Positions 44,307 to 54,000 of a DNA stretch of 64,000 nucleotides are shown here, piece by piece; position 1 is the first letter of the stretch, and the number at the start of each line of letters is the position of its first letter. The stretch is from JAUUZQ01 sp964538375. Lineage in GTDB: Bacteria; Bacteroidota; Bacteroidia; Bacteroidales; GCA-2748055. The DNA lies in contig CAZIFQ010000007.1 in NCBI GenBank assembly GCA_964538375.1, forward strand, positions 1-64,000. The letters are read 5' to 3'. The position numbers were made by a program, and so were the translations under genes. The notes below the pieces were generated by a model that saw only the letters and a list, made by a program, of their open reading frames with translations, ran no database searches and was not told the DNA's origin.

Positions 44307-47168
44307 TTACAGCCGCTTCTTGATTTCTGTTTCTTCGTAACCTTCAACGATATCACCTACCTTAATATCATTAAAGTTCTCAATGTTCAATCCGCACTCA
44401 AGGCCTGAGACAACTTCTTTTGCATCATCCTTAAAACGCTTCAGTGATCCTAGTTCACCAGTGTAAACCACGATTCCATCACGGATCAGTCTGACCTTTG
44501 AAGTTCTGCGAATCTTACCCTCTCTGACCATACAACCTGCGATGGTTCCAACCCCTGTGATCTTGAAAGCTTCGAGCACTTCAAGTGTGGCAACAATCTC
44601 TTCCTTGATTTCTGGAGAAAGCATTCCTTCCATTGCTGCTTTCACTTCTTCTATGGCATCGTAAATAATGGAATAGAGACGAATATCGATTTGTTCTTTC
44701 TCAGCAAGTCGACGTGCACTTAATGATGGACGTACCTGGAAACCAATAACAATGGCATTGGATGCAGCGGCAAGCAGGATATCAGATTCTGAAATCTGTC
44801 CTACTGCTTTATGTTTTATATTCACTTGTATTTCACTGGTTCCCAGCTTAATAAGTGAGTCACCCAGGGCTTCAACAGAACCATCCACATCACCTTTCAC
44901 AATGATATTCAGCTCCTGGAAGTTTCCAATGGCAATTCTTCGTCCAATCTCGTCAAGTGTAATATGCTTCTTGGTTCGCAGATCCTGTTCCCTTTGAAGT
45001 TGCTCTCTCTTGCTGGCAATTTCTTTGGCTTCCTTATCACTACCCATCACATTGAACCGGTCACCAGCCTGTGGTGCTCCATTCAATCCAAGGATCATGA
45101 CAGGAGTAGCTGGTCCTGCAACATCAATCTTCTTACCACGCTCATTGAACATCGCTTTTACGTGTCCAAAATGCTTTCCGGCGAGTACAACCTCTCCTAT
45201 CCGGAGTTCACCTGCCTCTACCAACATGGTGGCAATATTACCACGACCTTTATCAAGTGTTGATTCAATGATTGTTCCAACAGCTTTCTTATTCGGATTG
45301 GCTTTCAGTTCAAGTAATTCTGCTTCGAGCAATACTTTTTCTAACAATTCAGCAATGTTTTCTCCAGTCTTTGCAGACACATCTTGTGACTGGAATTTCC
45401 CACCCCAGTCTTCAACCAGGTAATCCATTCCTGCCAGTGCCTCTTTGATTTTCTCAGGATTGGCATTTGGAGCGTCAATTTTATTTATAGCAAATACAAT
45501 GGGAACGCCTGCAGCAGAAGCGTGGTTGATAGCTTCCACCGTTTGCGGTTTTACACCATCATCCGAGGCCACAACAATAATGGCTATGTCAGTAATCTGG
45601 GCACCCCTTGCACGCATGGCTGTAAACGCCTCGTGACCCGGTGTATCCAAAAATGTAATTTTCCTTTTATCTTCCAGTTCAACACTATATGCTCCAATGT
45701 GCTGGGTTATTCCCCCTGCCTCACCAGCAACAACGTTAGCATTTCTTACATAGTCCAATAATTTTGTTTTACCATGGTCTACGTGACCCATAACGGTAAC
45801 GATAGGTGGACGAAAGATCAGGGAGCCCTCAGCGTCTTCCTCTTCTGCGATATGATCAAGTACATCTGCGCTGATAAACTCAACAGTAAATCCAAACTCA
45901 TCTGCCACCAAAGCCATGGTTTCAGCATCCAGTCGCTGGTTAATTGAAACAAAAAGCCCCAGGCTCATACATGTGGAGATAATTTCGTTTACCTGCACAT
46001 CCATCATACTTGCCAGTTCGTTAACAGAAACAAATTCTGTAACCTTAATTACCGTCTTGTCATGTTCTGCCTTTTCAACCTCATCCGCCAACTTCTGTTG
46101 TACTGATTCTCTCTTATCACGACGGTGCTTCGAAGCTTTTGATTTACCTTTTGTTGTCAGTTTAGCAAGCGTATCCTTGATTTGCTTCTGCACATCCTCT
46201 TCACTTACCTCATGTCTTGATACACGCTTCTTTTTCTTTCCGCCTCCTTTTTCAATTCTCGGTTTGTCTTTGTTCCCGCCTTTTAAATCAACAGGAGCAT
46301 CTTTTTGTATTCTTTTTCTCTTCTTCTTCCTGTCGGCTTCTAACTCACTGCTTGAGGCCACCGGCTTTTTCTTTGGCTCCTTTTTCTTTGGAAGTTCAAT
46401 TTTCCCAACCACTGTAGGACCCGCAAGCTTTGTTACCTTAGTTGGTATAAGATTTTCTTTGTTTTCCACAGCTTTTGCTTTAACGGGCTTTTCCGTAAGC
46501 ACTTTTTCTTCGGCAACGATTTCTTCTACTGCTGCTTCTACTACCGCATCAACTGCTGCTTCTGCTGCTGCTTCTGTTTTTACCTCTTTAACAACTTCTT
46601 TCTCAACTACCTCTTGCTTCTTAGCTTTTTCTGTTTCTTTTTCTTCTTTGGTCTTTTTCTTCGGCCTGGTTTTTTGATTCATTGAATCCAGGTCGATTTT
46701 TCCGACAACTTTCGGACCACCTTCTTCTTCCTTCTCTTCAGGTTCTACCTTTGCTTCTTCTTGAACTGGTTCCTCCTTCTTCGATACAGTTTTTTCAGGT
46801 GCCTCAACTTCCGGCTTCTCCTCATCAACAACAACTTCTTCTTTCTTCTCTTCTAATGAAGCATTAATATCAGTAATCAGCAACTCCTCCGGCTGTTCCT
46901 CTATTGTAGGTTCCGGAACTTCTTCTTCCTGTATACTTTCCTGCTTATCCCTGAAAGTTTGCATTGTCAGCTTTTCTGACTCCTTCTTCACATTCAGGTC
47001 TGTGCTATACTCATCTACGAGCAAAACATATAATTCCGGATCCAATTTCGTATTTGGATTAGGATTAACATCATGACCCTTCTTCTGCAAGAATTCTACT
47101 ATGGTAGAGATTCCTACATTGAATTCTCTTGCTGCTTTACTAAGCCTTGTTGCCTTTTTTTCTGTCAT
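44307..47168 (-). CDS. infB: Translation initiation factor IF-2
   Basis: 953 aa from the ATG at 47168 (MTEKKATRLSKAAREFNVGI, the usual Bacteroidota start; an upstream TTG at 47204 would add 12 residues). A long Glu/Lys/Val-rich linker (about 70-370) precedes the G domain: VTVMGHVDHGKTKLLDYVR (G1, about 457-475), FLDTPGHEAF (G3), NKIDAP (G4) and SAKTG (G5). EF-Tu-like, C1 and C2 domains follow. It delivers fMet-tRNA to the 30S subunit. The acidic/basic linker creates long antisense open frames that are not genes. Confidence 0.96.
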   Translation of the reverse strand: MTEKKATRLSKAAREFNVGISTIVEFLQKKGHDVNPNPNTKLDPELYVLLVDEYSTDLNVKKESEKLTMQTFRDKQESIQEEEVPEPTIEEQPEELLITDINASLEEKKEEVVVDEEKPEVEAPEKTVSKKEEPVQEEAKVEPEEKEEEGGPKVVGKIDLDSMNQKTRPKKKTKEEKETEKAKKQEVVEKEVVKEVKTEAAAEAAVDAVVEAAVEEIVAEEKVLTEKPVKAKAVENKENLIPTKVTKLAGPTVVGKIELPKKKEPKKKPVASSSELEADRKKKRKRIQKDAPVDLKGGNKDKPRIEKGGGKKKKRVSRHEVSEEDVQKQIKDTLAKLTTKGKSKASKHRRDKRESVQQKLADEVEKAEHDKTVIKVTEFVSVNELASMMDVQVNEIISTCMSLGLFVSINQRLDAETMALVADEFGFTVEFISADVLDHIAEEEDAEGSLIFRPPIVTVMGHVDHGKTKLLDYVRNANVVAGEAGGITQHIGAYSVELEDKRKITFLDTPGHEAFTAMRARGAQITDIAIIVVASDDGVKPQTVEAINHASAAGVPIVFAINKIDAPNANPEKIKEALAGMDYLVEDWGGKFQSQDVSAKTGENIAELLEKVLLEAELLELKANPNKKAVGTIIESTLDKGRGNIATMLVEAGELRIGEVVLAGKHFGHVKAMFNERGKKIDVAGPATPVMILGLNGAPQAGDRFNVMGSDKEAKEIASKREQLQREQDLRTKKHITLDEIGRRIAIGNFQELNIIVKGDVDGSVEALGDSLIKLGTSEIQVNIKHKAVGQISESDILLAAASNAIVIGFQVRPSLSARRLAEKEQIDIRLYSIIYDAIEEVKAAMEGMLSPEIKEEIVATLEVLEAFKITGVGTIAGCMVREGKIRRTSKVRLIRDGIVVYTGELGSLKRFKDDAKEVVSGLECGLNIENFNDIKVGDIVEGYEETEIKKRL

Positions 47169-47212
47169 ATACTCTTTACTAATATACTGAATTGGCTGCG
47201 CCAAAACATCTC

Positions 47213-48451
47213 TTACTCAAACTCTGCCTTCAGAACATTAACCACATCATTGATGGTCTCTTCTTCAAGGTCAGTTCGCTTAACCAGGTCTTCAACTGTC
47301 AGGGTCAATACTGATCTCGCTGTATCACATCCAATGGATTTCAGTTCATCAAGTACCCAACTTTCGATTTCATCTGCAAATTCTTCCAAATTCACATCTT
47401 CATCATCTTCCCCATTGGTCTCCCTGTAAACATCAATTTCATATCCTGTAAGCTGACTGGCAAGACGGATATTCAACCCGCCTTTCCCGATAGCCAATGA
47501 AACTTCTTTTGGCTGTAAGAACACTTCTGCTTTACCATCTTCATCATTAATTTTGATAGAAGTGATTTTTGCAGGGCTTAGAGACCTGGATATAAATAGA
47601 TTGATGTTAGTGGTATAATTTATAACATCAATATTCTCATTTCTTAGTTCACGCACGATACCGTGAATACGCGACCCTTTCATTCCAACACATGCTCCAA
47701 CCGGATCAATGCGATCATCATAAGATTCAACTGCTACTTTTGCTCTCTCGCCTGGAACACGTACAATCTTCTTAATGGTAATCAAACCATCGAAAATCTC
47801 CGGAACCTCTAGCTCGAATAATCTTTCAAGGAAAACCGGCGATGTTCTGGAAAGAACAATCAATGGATTGGCATTACGCATATCTACATTTGTAACAACT
47901 GCGCGCAATGTATCTCCCTTCCTGAAATAATCTGAAGGGATCTGTTCCATCTTTGGCAATATCAGTTCATTTCCTTCATCGTCAAGAACGAGAATCTCTC
48001 TCTTCCATACCTGGTATACCTCACCGGTGATGATATCACCGATTCTGTCTTTGTACTTGTTATAAATTGAGTTCTTTTCGAGCTCAAGAATTCTGGCGGA
48101 CAGATTCTGTCTTAAGGAAAGAATTGAACGACGACCGAAGTCACCCATTTTTACCTCATCAGTTACCTCTTCTCCAACTTCATAATCATCATCAATGAGT
48201 TTTGCCTGGGACAAAGAAATCTGGAGATTCGGGTCTTCCAGTTCTCCATCTTTAACAATCTCACGGTTTCTCCAAATTTCAAAATCACCTTTATCAATAT
48301 TGATAATGATATCGAAATTTTCATCTGTTCCGTATTTCTTTTCCATCATGCTGCGGAAAACATCTTCAAGTACACTCATCATGGTGACCCTGTCGATATT
48401 CTTCAGCTCTTTAAACTCTGAAAACGTGTCAAATAAATTCAGATTTTCCAT
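47213..48451 (-). CDS. nusA: Transcription termination/antitermination factor NusA
   Basis: 412 aa. N-terminal RNA polymerase-binding domain, S1 domain (IGDIITGEVYQVWKREILVL), KH domains with DPVGACVGMKGSRIHGIVRE and VSLAIGKGGLNIRLASQLTG. A C-terminal helical extension (about 345-412) is acidic. It lies 17 bp after rimP and 44 bp before infB. Confidence 0.95.
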   Translation of the reverse strand: MENLNLFDTFSEFKELKNIDRVTMMSVLEDVFRSMMEKKYGTDENFDIIINIDKGDFEIWRNREIVKDGELEDPNLQISLSQAKLIDDDYEVGEEVTDEVKMGDFGRRSILSLRQNLSARILELEKNSIYNKYKDRIGDIITGEVYQVWKREILVLDDEGNELILPKMEQIPSDYFRKGDTLRAVVTNVDMRNANPLIVLSRTSPVFLERLFELEVPEIFDGLITIKKIVRVPGERAKVAVESYDDRIDPVGACVGMKGSRIHGIVRELRNENIDVINYTTNINLFISRSLSPAKITSIKINDEDGKAEVFLQPKEVSLAIGKGGLNIRLASQLTGYEIDVYRETNGEDDEDVNLEEFADEIESWVLDELKSIGCDTARSVLTLTVEDLVKRTDLEEETINDVVNVLKAEFE

Positions 48452-48468
48452 TTTCTACCTACTAATCA

Positions 48469-48936
48469 TTAAAACGATATAACAACTTTTGTTGACTTAA
48501 TCTCATCAAATGCGAATGTCTTTTTGACGAGAATATTCTTTTTCTTTTTCTGACTTCCACCGGTAATAGCTTTCTCAGTAAGCTCCACATCAATTCCTTT
48601 CCCTGCTACAGCAATTAACTTGCCTTTTTTCTTTTTCCCGTCGTTGAAAATTACTTCTACTTCACGACCGATGTTCTTCTCATATTGTTGCTTCAGTACC
48701 AGCGGCGCATCCAGTCCGGGAGACGAAACCTCCAGGGAATGATCCTCATCAATGAGATCCAACTCACCAATTAATCCCCTTGAAATTTCAGCACACTCCT
48801 GAACCTTCACCCCTTCCATTGAATCAACCAGCACACGAACATTATTTCCAGCGCTGATAATTACATCAACGAGAAACAATTCGGATCCTTCAATCCTTTG
48901 GTTTACCAGCTTACGTATCTTTTCTTCTGAAATCAT
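48469..48936 (-). CDS. rimP: Ribosome maturation factor RimP
   Basis: 155 aa. Matches RimP: LFLVDVIISAGNNVRVLVDS, the conserved SLEVSSPGLDAPL, and a C-terminal small barrel with GREVEVIFNDGKKKKGKL. It assists 30S maturation. First gene of the operon with nusA and infB; a good promoter lies upstream. Confidence 0.93.
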   Translation of the reverse strand: MISEEKIRKLVNQRIEGSELFLVDVIISAGNNVRVLVDSMEGVKVQECAEISRGLIGELDLIDEDHSLEVSSPGLDAPLVLKQQYEKNIGREVEVIFNDGKKKKGKLIAVAGKGIDVELTEKAITGGSQKKKKNILVKKTFAFDEIKSTKVVISF

Positions 48937-48997
48937 ATAGTTAATAAAATAGGGGACCTTAGCCCCCTATAAATTCTACCTCTTCTCTACTGCGGTG

Positions 48998-49028
48998 CAA
49001 AATTACAAATATTCGTTTAATTACCAAA
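48998..49028 (-). promoter_or_regulatory. Promoter of rimP-nusA-infB
   Basis: On the minus strand TTTG (49028-49025), 19 bp, then TAATTTTG (49005-48998), an exact match to the Bacteroidota TTTG/TAnnTTTG consensus with ideal spacing, about 60 bp before rimP. Confidence 0.65.
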
Positions 49029-49096
49029 ACATCAGTCATTTTTAAACATATAGCCATTGTTTTTTCAGAAAACTGTACTTTTGTCTGAATTACAAG

Positions 49097-50347
49097 ATGT
49101 TTATGCAAGAAATATTTCCTTTAAACAAACGCAAGATTATCAATGATCCCGTTCATGGATTTATCAAGATTCCTTACGATATAATCTATGATTTAATTGA
49201 GCACCCTTTCTTCCAGCGGCTTAGGCGCATCACGCAACTTGGCATGACCAGCTATGTATATCCGGGAGCCAATCATACTCGCTTCCAGCATGCCATTGGA
49301 GCCATGCACCTGATGGGTAATGCCATTGATGTGATCAGGAGCAAAGGACATAAAATTACTGATGAAGAAGCAGAAGCTGTTACGATTGCAATTCTGCTGC
49401 ACGATATTGGTCATGGCCCCTATTCACACTCACTGGAGCACAGCCTGATGAAAGGGGTAGAACATGAAGAAATATCCTTGATGATAATGGAACTGCTAAA
49501 TGAGTTTTTCGATCACCGTCTTGACCTGGCCATACGCATCTTTAGAAATGATTATCACAAGAAATTTCTACATCAACTGGTTTCCAGTCAACTGGATATG
49601 GACCGACTTGATTATCTGAAAAGAGACAGCTTCTTCACCGGGGTCACGGAAGGCGTGATTGGATCTGACCGGATCATCAAGATGCTGCAGGTGCATGATG
49701 ATGAATTAGTTGTTGAAGAAAAAGGGATATACTCAATAGAGAAATTCCTGGTAGCCAGGCGATTAATGTACTGGCAGGTGTATTTACATAAAAGCGTGAT
49801 TGCTGCAGATCAATTACTGATTATGATGCTCAAACGAGCCCGAATTCTTGCTTCACAGCATGTAGTTCTCAATGTCTCTAGCCCCCTTGAATATTTCCTT
49901 TATGAACAGGGCGGAGAACTGAACAGCAAAAACCAGGAAGAATTTGTGATACAATTCGCAGCTTTGGATGACAATGATATCATCAGTGCAGCCAAATTAT
50001 GGAGCCGGCATGAGGATCGTTTTTTAAGTATCATCTGCAAAAGTTTTCTTTCAAGAAAATTACCAAGGATTGAAATTCAGGATGTGGCATTTGAAGAAGA
50101 AAAAATAAACCGCTTACGTCGGCAGGTAGCAACACAGTTCAGCTTATCAGTTAAGGATGCAGAACAGATGGTTATAACCGACAGTGTAAGCAACAATGCC
50201 TATTCTGCGCTGGATGATAACATTAAGATTCTTGGAAAACACGGAAAGTTAAGAGACATCTCCGAAGCTTCTGATATTCTGAATGTTTCGGTACTCTCGA
50301 AGACCGTCAGGAAGTTTTTCCTGTGCTATCCGAAAAATCTACAATAA
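49097..50347 (+). CDS. HD-domain phosphohydrolase
   Basis: 416 aa. PVHGFIKIPYDIIYDLIEHP and FQRLRRITQLG are the opening of the HD family related to dGTPases; the metal site is seen in RFQHAIGAMHL, LLHDIGHGPYSHSLEH (His102-Asp103) and QLDMDRLDYLKRDS. It probably hydrolyses a (deoxy)nucleoside triphosphate; the substrate is not known. An ATG two codons later (49103) is an equally good start. TACTTTTG at 49076-49083 is a candidate -7 element. Confidence 0.88.
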   Translation: MFMQEIFPLNKRKIINDPVHGFIKIPYDIIYDLIEHPFFQRLRRITQLGMTSYVYPGANHTRFQHAIGAMHLMGNAIDVIRSKGHKITDEEAEAVTIAILLHDIGHGPYSHSLEHSLMKGVEHEEISLMIMELLNEFFDHRLDLAIRIFRNDYHKKFLHQLVSSQLDMDRLDYLKRDSFFTGVTEGVIGSDRIIKMLQVHDDELVVEEKGIYSIEKFLVARRLMYWQVYLHKSVIAADQLLIMMLKRARILASQHVVLNVSSPLEYFLYEQGGELNSKNQEEFVIQFAALDDNDIISAAKLWSRHEDRFLSIICKSFLSRKLPRIEIQDVAFEEEKINRLRRQVATQFSLSVKDAEQMVITDSVSNNAYSALDDNIKILGKHGKLRDISEASDILNVSVLSKTVRKFFLCYPKNLQ

Positions 50348-50357
50348 TTGTTTTAGT

Positions 50358-50390
50358 TTTGTCGCAATAGTGACAGAATCTGTACGTTTA
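50358..50390 (+). promoter_or_regulatory. Candidate promoter of lpxD
   Basis: TTTG at 50358-50361, 21 bp, TACGTTTA at 50383-50390 (7/8 to TAnnTTTG), 26 bp before the lpxD ATG. Confidence 0.5.
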
Positions 50391-50416
50391 CTTATTAAAC
50401 TACTAATAGACCCTTA

Positions 50417-51466
50417 ATGAATTTTACTGCACAAACTATCGCCCAGTTTCTAAAAGGAACGATTGATGGCGATCCTGAATCAAGTGTGAGTGATGTTGCT
50501 AAGATCGAAGAAGGACGATCCGGTGCTTTATCCTTCCTGGCCAATCCTAAGTACGAAAAATACATTTATAATACAAAGTCTTCGATCGTAATTGTCAATA
50601 AGGATTTTGTGCCTGAGAAACCTGTGAAAAGCACCCTTATCAGGGTAGAAAATGCCTATGAATCTTTTGCTGAGCTGCTGAACCTTTATGAGCAGAGTAA
50701 GCCACGCAAAACGGGCATTGAAAAACAGGTAAGCATCAGTGAATCAGCCATCCTTGGAGAAAATCCATACATAGGTGATTTTGCAGTCATTTCAAACAAT
50801 GCTACTATTGGAAATGACGTCCAGATTTTTCCTCAAGTCTATATTGGGGATGATGTTAGCATCGGCGACAACACCATTTTGTATGCCGGAGTTAAGGTAT
50901 ATGCCGGTTGCACAATTGGAAGCAACTGCGTTATACACTCCGGGGCAATCATCGGAGCTGATGGATTTGGATTTGCACCCAATAAGGACAATAATTACAG
51001 TAAAGTTCCCCAGGTTGGAACCGTTGTTATTGAAGATTATGTAGAAATAGGTGCCAACACAACTGTTGATCGCGCTACGATGGGTTCCACAGTCATTAGA
51101 AAAGGTGTCAAACTGGATAATCTTATAATGGTGGCCCACAACGTAGAAATAGGGAAAAATACTGTTATTGCTGCTCAGACTGGTGTATCGGGATCAACAA
51201 AAATTGGAAAAAATTCACTTATCGGTGGCCAGGTGGGTATTATCGGACACCTGAAGCTAGCCGACGGGGTGAAAATTGCAGCTCAGTCTGGTATAGGAAA
51301 AGACATTAAAACCGAAGGAGATGTAGTGCAGGGTTCTCCGGCCTTCAGTTATCTGCCTTATCAAAAAAGTTACGCTGTCTTTAAAAATTTACCAACGCTA
51401 AGAAATCAGATCATCGACCTCGAAAAAGAGGTGAAAAGTATACATACTAAGTTAAACAAGAAATAA
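50417..51466 (+). CDS. lpxD: UDP-3-O-acylglucosamine N-acyltransferase
   Basis: 349 aa. An N-terminal uridine-binding domain (1-100, ending VENAYESFAELLNLYE) is followed by hexapeptide repeats of a left-handed beta helix and a C-terminal helix. The catalytic His241 lies in MVAHNVEIGKNTVIAAQTG. It adds the second acyl chain in lipid A synthesis in the cytoplasm. It precedes lpxC/fabZ by 121 bp in the same direction. Confidence 0.95.
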   Translation: MNFTAQTIAQFLKGTIDGDPESSVSDVAKIEEGRSGALSFLANPKYEKYIYNTKSSIVIVNKDFVPEKPVKSTLIRVENAYESFAELLNLYEQSKPRKTGIEKQVSISESAILGENPYIGDFAVISNNATIGNDVQIFPQVYIGDDVSIGDNTILYAGVKVYAGCTIGSNCVIHSGAIIGADGFGFAPNKDNNYSKVPQVGTVVIEDYVEIGANTTVDRATMGSTVIRKGVKLDNLIMVAHNVEIGKNTVIAAQTGVSGSTKIGKNSLIGGQVGIIGHLKLADGVKIAAQSGIGKDIKTEGDVVQGSPAFSYLPYQKSYAVFKNLPTLRNQIIDLEKEVKSIHTKLNKK

Positions 51467-51587
51467 ATTTTATTTCCGGAATAGCCCTGCTGAAACAATT
51501 TGTCAAAACCTGAACCGGTCGAACTGTTTTGCCTAATTTTTGTATCTTTCGGGGTTGTTAACAATTTACGTTCGAAATTTATTTTAT

Positions 51588-52982
51588 ATGGCTGAAAAGC
51601 AAAGAACCTTAAAAGATTCCGCTTCCTTTTCCGGCAAAGGACTGCATACCGGAGTAGATGTTAATGTTGTTATCAAACCCGCACCCGACAGTCACGGCTA
51701 CATATTCAAACGCGTTGATCTTCCCGATCAACCACTCATAAATGCATTGGCTGAGAATGTCACAGATACTTCAAGAGGCACTACAATTGAAGAAAACGGC
51801 GCCAGCGTTTCAACTATTGAACACATTCTTGCAGCCCTTGCAGGAATGCGTCTTGATAACGTACTCATTGAAATAGATGGCCCGGAAGCTCCCATACTTG
51901 ACGGCAGCTCCAAGGAATATGTTGAAGCCATCAGCAAAGTAGGTATTGTTAAACAGGAAACTAACAGAAAATACTTTATTCTAAAGGAAAAAGTAGAATA
52001 CTGGGACGAGGAGAATAGCGTACATATCATTGCATATCCAGATAAGATCCAAAGCGTAAATGTCCTTATCGACTATAATTCCAAGGTGCTGGGGAATCAA
52101 TATGCCTCTCTTGATGAATTACAGAATTTTAAAGATGAGATAGCCCCTTGTCGGACTTTTGTTTTTCTCCATGAACTGGAATTCCTGGCAAAAAACAACC
52201 TAATCAAGGGTGGAGATATGGACAATGCAATTGTAATTGTCGACAGGAAAGTGTCCCAGAAAGAACTTGATCACCTGGCAGAACTCTTTGATAAACCAAA
52301 AATATCTGTCCAGCCGGAAGGGATCCTCAACAATCTTGAACTGAGATTCCCCAATGAACCGGCTCGCCATAAATTATTAGACATGATTGGTGATCTGGCC
52401 CTGGTTGGAAGATGGTTCAAGGCAAAAATAATTGCGACTCGCCCCGGACATCAGTCAAACACTGAATTTGCCAAGTTGTTACGCCAGGTAATGAAAAAAG
52501 AGCTGGTGAGGAAGCATATCCCTGTCTATGATCCGAATATTAAACCGGTATTTGATATCAACCAGGTGAAAGCTAAATTACCACACCGCCCGCCATTCCT
52601 TTTGATCGATAAATGTATCCATTTGGATGAGAAGAGTGTCGTCTGCATCAAAAATGTTACCATGAATGAGCCTCATTTTGCAGGACATTTTCCAGATGAG
52701 CCCATTATGCCCGGTGTATTGCAGATTGAAGCCCTGGCGCAGGCAGGAGGTATGCTTGTTCTTGGCACTGTTCCGGATCCTGAAAATTACGCAACTTACT
52801 TTCTTAAAATCGATAAAGTGAAGTTCAAGGCAAAGGTTGTTCCCGGAGACACAATGATATTGAAAATGGACCTGTTGGAGCCCATACGCAGGGGTATAGC
52901 TTTGATGTACGGAGAAATCTATGTAGGAGATAAGCTGGTTACAGAAGGAGAATTAATGGCCCAAATTGTGAAGTTAAAATGA
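51588..52982 (+). CDS. lpxC/fabZ: Bifunctional LpxC deacetylase / FabZ dehydratase
   Basis: 464 aa from the ATG at 51588 (MAEKQRTLKDSASFSGKGLH); an upstream TTG is less likely. LpxC part (1-310): zinc ligands His79 in STIEHILAAL, and His261 and Asp265 in RHKLLDMIGDL. FabZ part (about 320-464): catalytic His367 in HFAGHFPDEPIMPG and Glu381 in LQIEALAQAGG. The fusion is known from Bacteroidota and links the committed lipid A step with fatty-acid elongation, which draw on the same hydroxyacyl-ACP. Both active sites are intact. Confidence 0.95.
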   Translation: MAEKQRTLKDSASFSGKGLHTGVDVNVVIKPAPDSHGYIFKRVDLPDQPLINALAENVTDTSRGTTIEENGASVSTIEHILAALAGMRLDNVLIEIDGPEAPILDGSSKEYVEAISKVGIVKQETNRKYFILKEKVEYWDEENSVHIIAYPDKIQSVNVLIDYNSKVLGNQYASLDELQNFKDEIAPCRTFVFLHELEFLAKNNLIKGGDMDNAIVIVDRKVSQKELDHLAELFDKPKISVQPEGILNNLELRFPNEPARHKLLDMIGDLALVGRWFKAKIIATRPGHQSNTEFAKLLRQVMKKELVRKHIPVYDPNIKPVFDINQVKAKLPHRPPFLLIDKCIHLDEKSVVCIKNVTMNEPHFAGHFPDEPIMPGVLQIEALAQAGGMLVLGTVPDPENYATYFLKIDKVKFKAKVVPGDTMILKMDLLEPIRRGIALMYGEIYVGDKLVTEGELMAQIVKLK

Positions 52983-53001
52983 GCATAAAAGTTACGATAA
53001 A

Positions 53002-53796
53002 ATGAGTAATCCGACTGCAAATATACACCCTGGAGCTAAGCTAGGCAAGAACGTAGTTATTGAACCATTCGCCACCATATACGATGATGTTGAAATTGGA
53101 GAAGGAACCTGGGTGGGTCCGAATGCCATTATCATGGCAGGTGCAAGAATTGGAAAAAATTGCAAAATATTTCCCGGAGCAGTGATTTCCGGAGAGCCCC
53201 AGGACATGAAGTTTGAGGGAGAATATACTACCACGGAAATTGGAGACCACACCACAATCCGTGAATTTGTAACTATCAATAAAGGAACCAGGACCAAGGG
53301 GAAAACTGTTGTTGGAAGCGGCTGTTTGTTAATGTCATATGTTCACGTTGCACACGATTGTATTGTAAAAGACAGGGTAATCATTGGAAGCTATGCAGGC
53401 CTTGCTGGTGAGGTCATAGTCGACAACTGGGCCATTGTGAGTCCAGGAAGCCTGATCCACCAATTCGTAAGAATAGGCGCACATGTAATGATTCAGGGGG
53501 GAAGCAAAGTAACAAAAGATGTACCACCGTTCGTACTCGCAGGTCGGGAACCTATCTCCTTCACAGGAATAAACTCAATTGGATTGAGGCGAAGAGATTT
53601 CGTTAATGATACTATTTTTGCCATCCAGGAAGTTTACAGGATTATCTATCAGCGTGGACTTAATATTTCAGATGCTCTTGATTTCGTGGAAGTTAATCTT
53701 CCTGCATCCAATGAGAGAGATGAGATTCTGCTTTTCATCAGGCAATCGAAACGAGGAATTATAAGGGGGTATTTTGATGGCAAGGAAACGGTTTAG
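53002..53796 (+). CDS. lpxA: Acyl-ACP--UDP-N-acetylglucosamine O-acyltransferase
   Basis: 264 aa, standard length. Left-handed beta helix of hexapeptides, with the catalytic His118 in YVHVAHDCIV, and a C-terminal helical part with GINSIGLRRRDF. It performs the first step of lipid A synthesis. It starts 19 bp after lpxC/fabZ, so the three genes read as one unit. Confidence 0.95.
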   Translation: MSNPTANIHPGAKLGKNVVIEPFATIYDDVEIGEGTWVGPNAIIMAGARIGKNCKIFPGAVISGEPQDMKFEGEYTTTEIGDHTTIREFVTINKGTRTKGKTVVGSGCLLMSYVHVAHDCIVKDRVIIGSYAGLAGEVIVDNWAIVSPGSLIHQFVRIGAHVMIQGGSKVTKDVPPFVLAGREPISFTGINSIGLRRRDFVNDTIFAIQEVYRIIYQRGLNISDALDFVEVNLPASNERDEILLFIRQSKRGIIRGYFDGKETV

Positions 53797-53897
53797 GCCA
53801 TTCCATATCTAAAAATATTCTTTTCAATTCTGGCTTACTAATGTTCTAGATATTTATAATTATTGCAAGAAAATAATGCAAGATAAATAGTACTAGA

Positions 53898-53994
53898 TCA
53901 TTCCTCAGATTCATTCTTTACGAATGACGAAGGAGCATTCTGAAACATTTTCTTAAATGATCGACTAAAGTATGCAGGATCATTAATTGCTATA
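53898..53994 (-). pseudogene. C-terminal remnant of an AraC-family regulator
   Basis: The minus strand reads INDPAYFSRSFKKMFQNAPS, then SFVKNESEE-stop, which is the second HTH and tail of AraC/XylS regulators (consensus xDPxYFSRxFKKxxGxSPxxF). Upstream the frame runs into antisense of the GH43 gene, so everything before residue I is lost. The break falls at about 53995, right at the start of the GH43 gene. Confidence 0.8.
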
Positions 53995-54000
53995 ATATTG

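Noticed and set aside
45916..46677. 253-codon open frame opposite infB
   Set aside because: It is the antisense of the Glu/Lys-rich IF-2 linker, which yields a long Ser/Phe-rich frame; the infB reading is certain.
47169..47204. TTG start giving 12 extra residues to IF-2
   Set aside because: The ATG at 47168 gives the MTEKKATRLSKAAREF start expected for Bacteroidota IF-2.
51540..51587. TTG start giving 16 extra residues to LpxC/FabZ
   Set aside because: The ATG at 51588 gives the expected LpxC N-terminus and places His79 as in known LpxC; the extra stretch overlaps the likely -7 region TATCTTTC.
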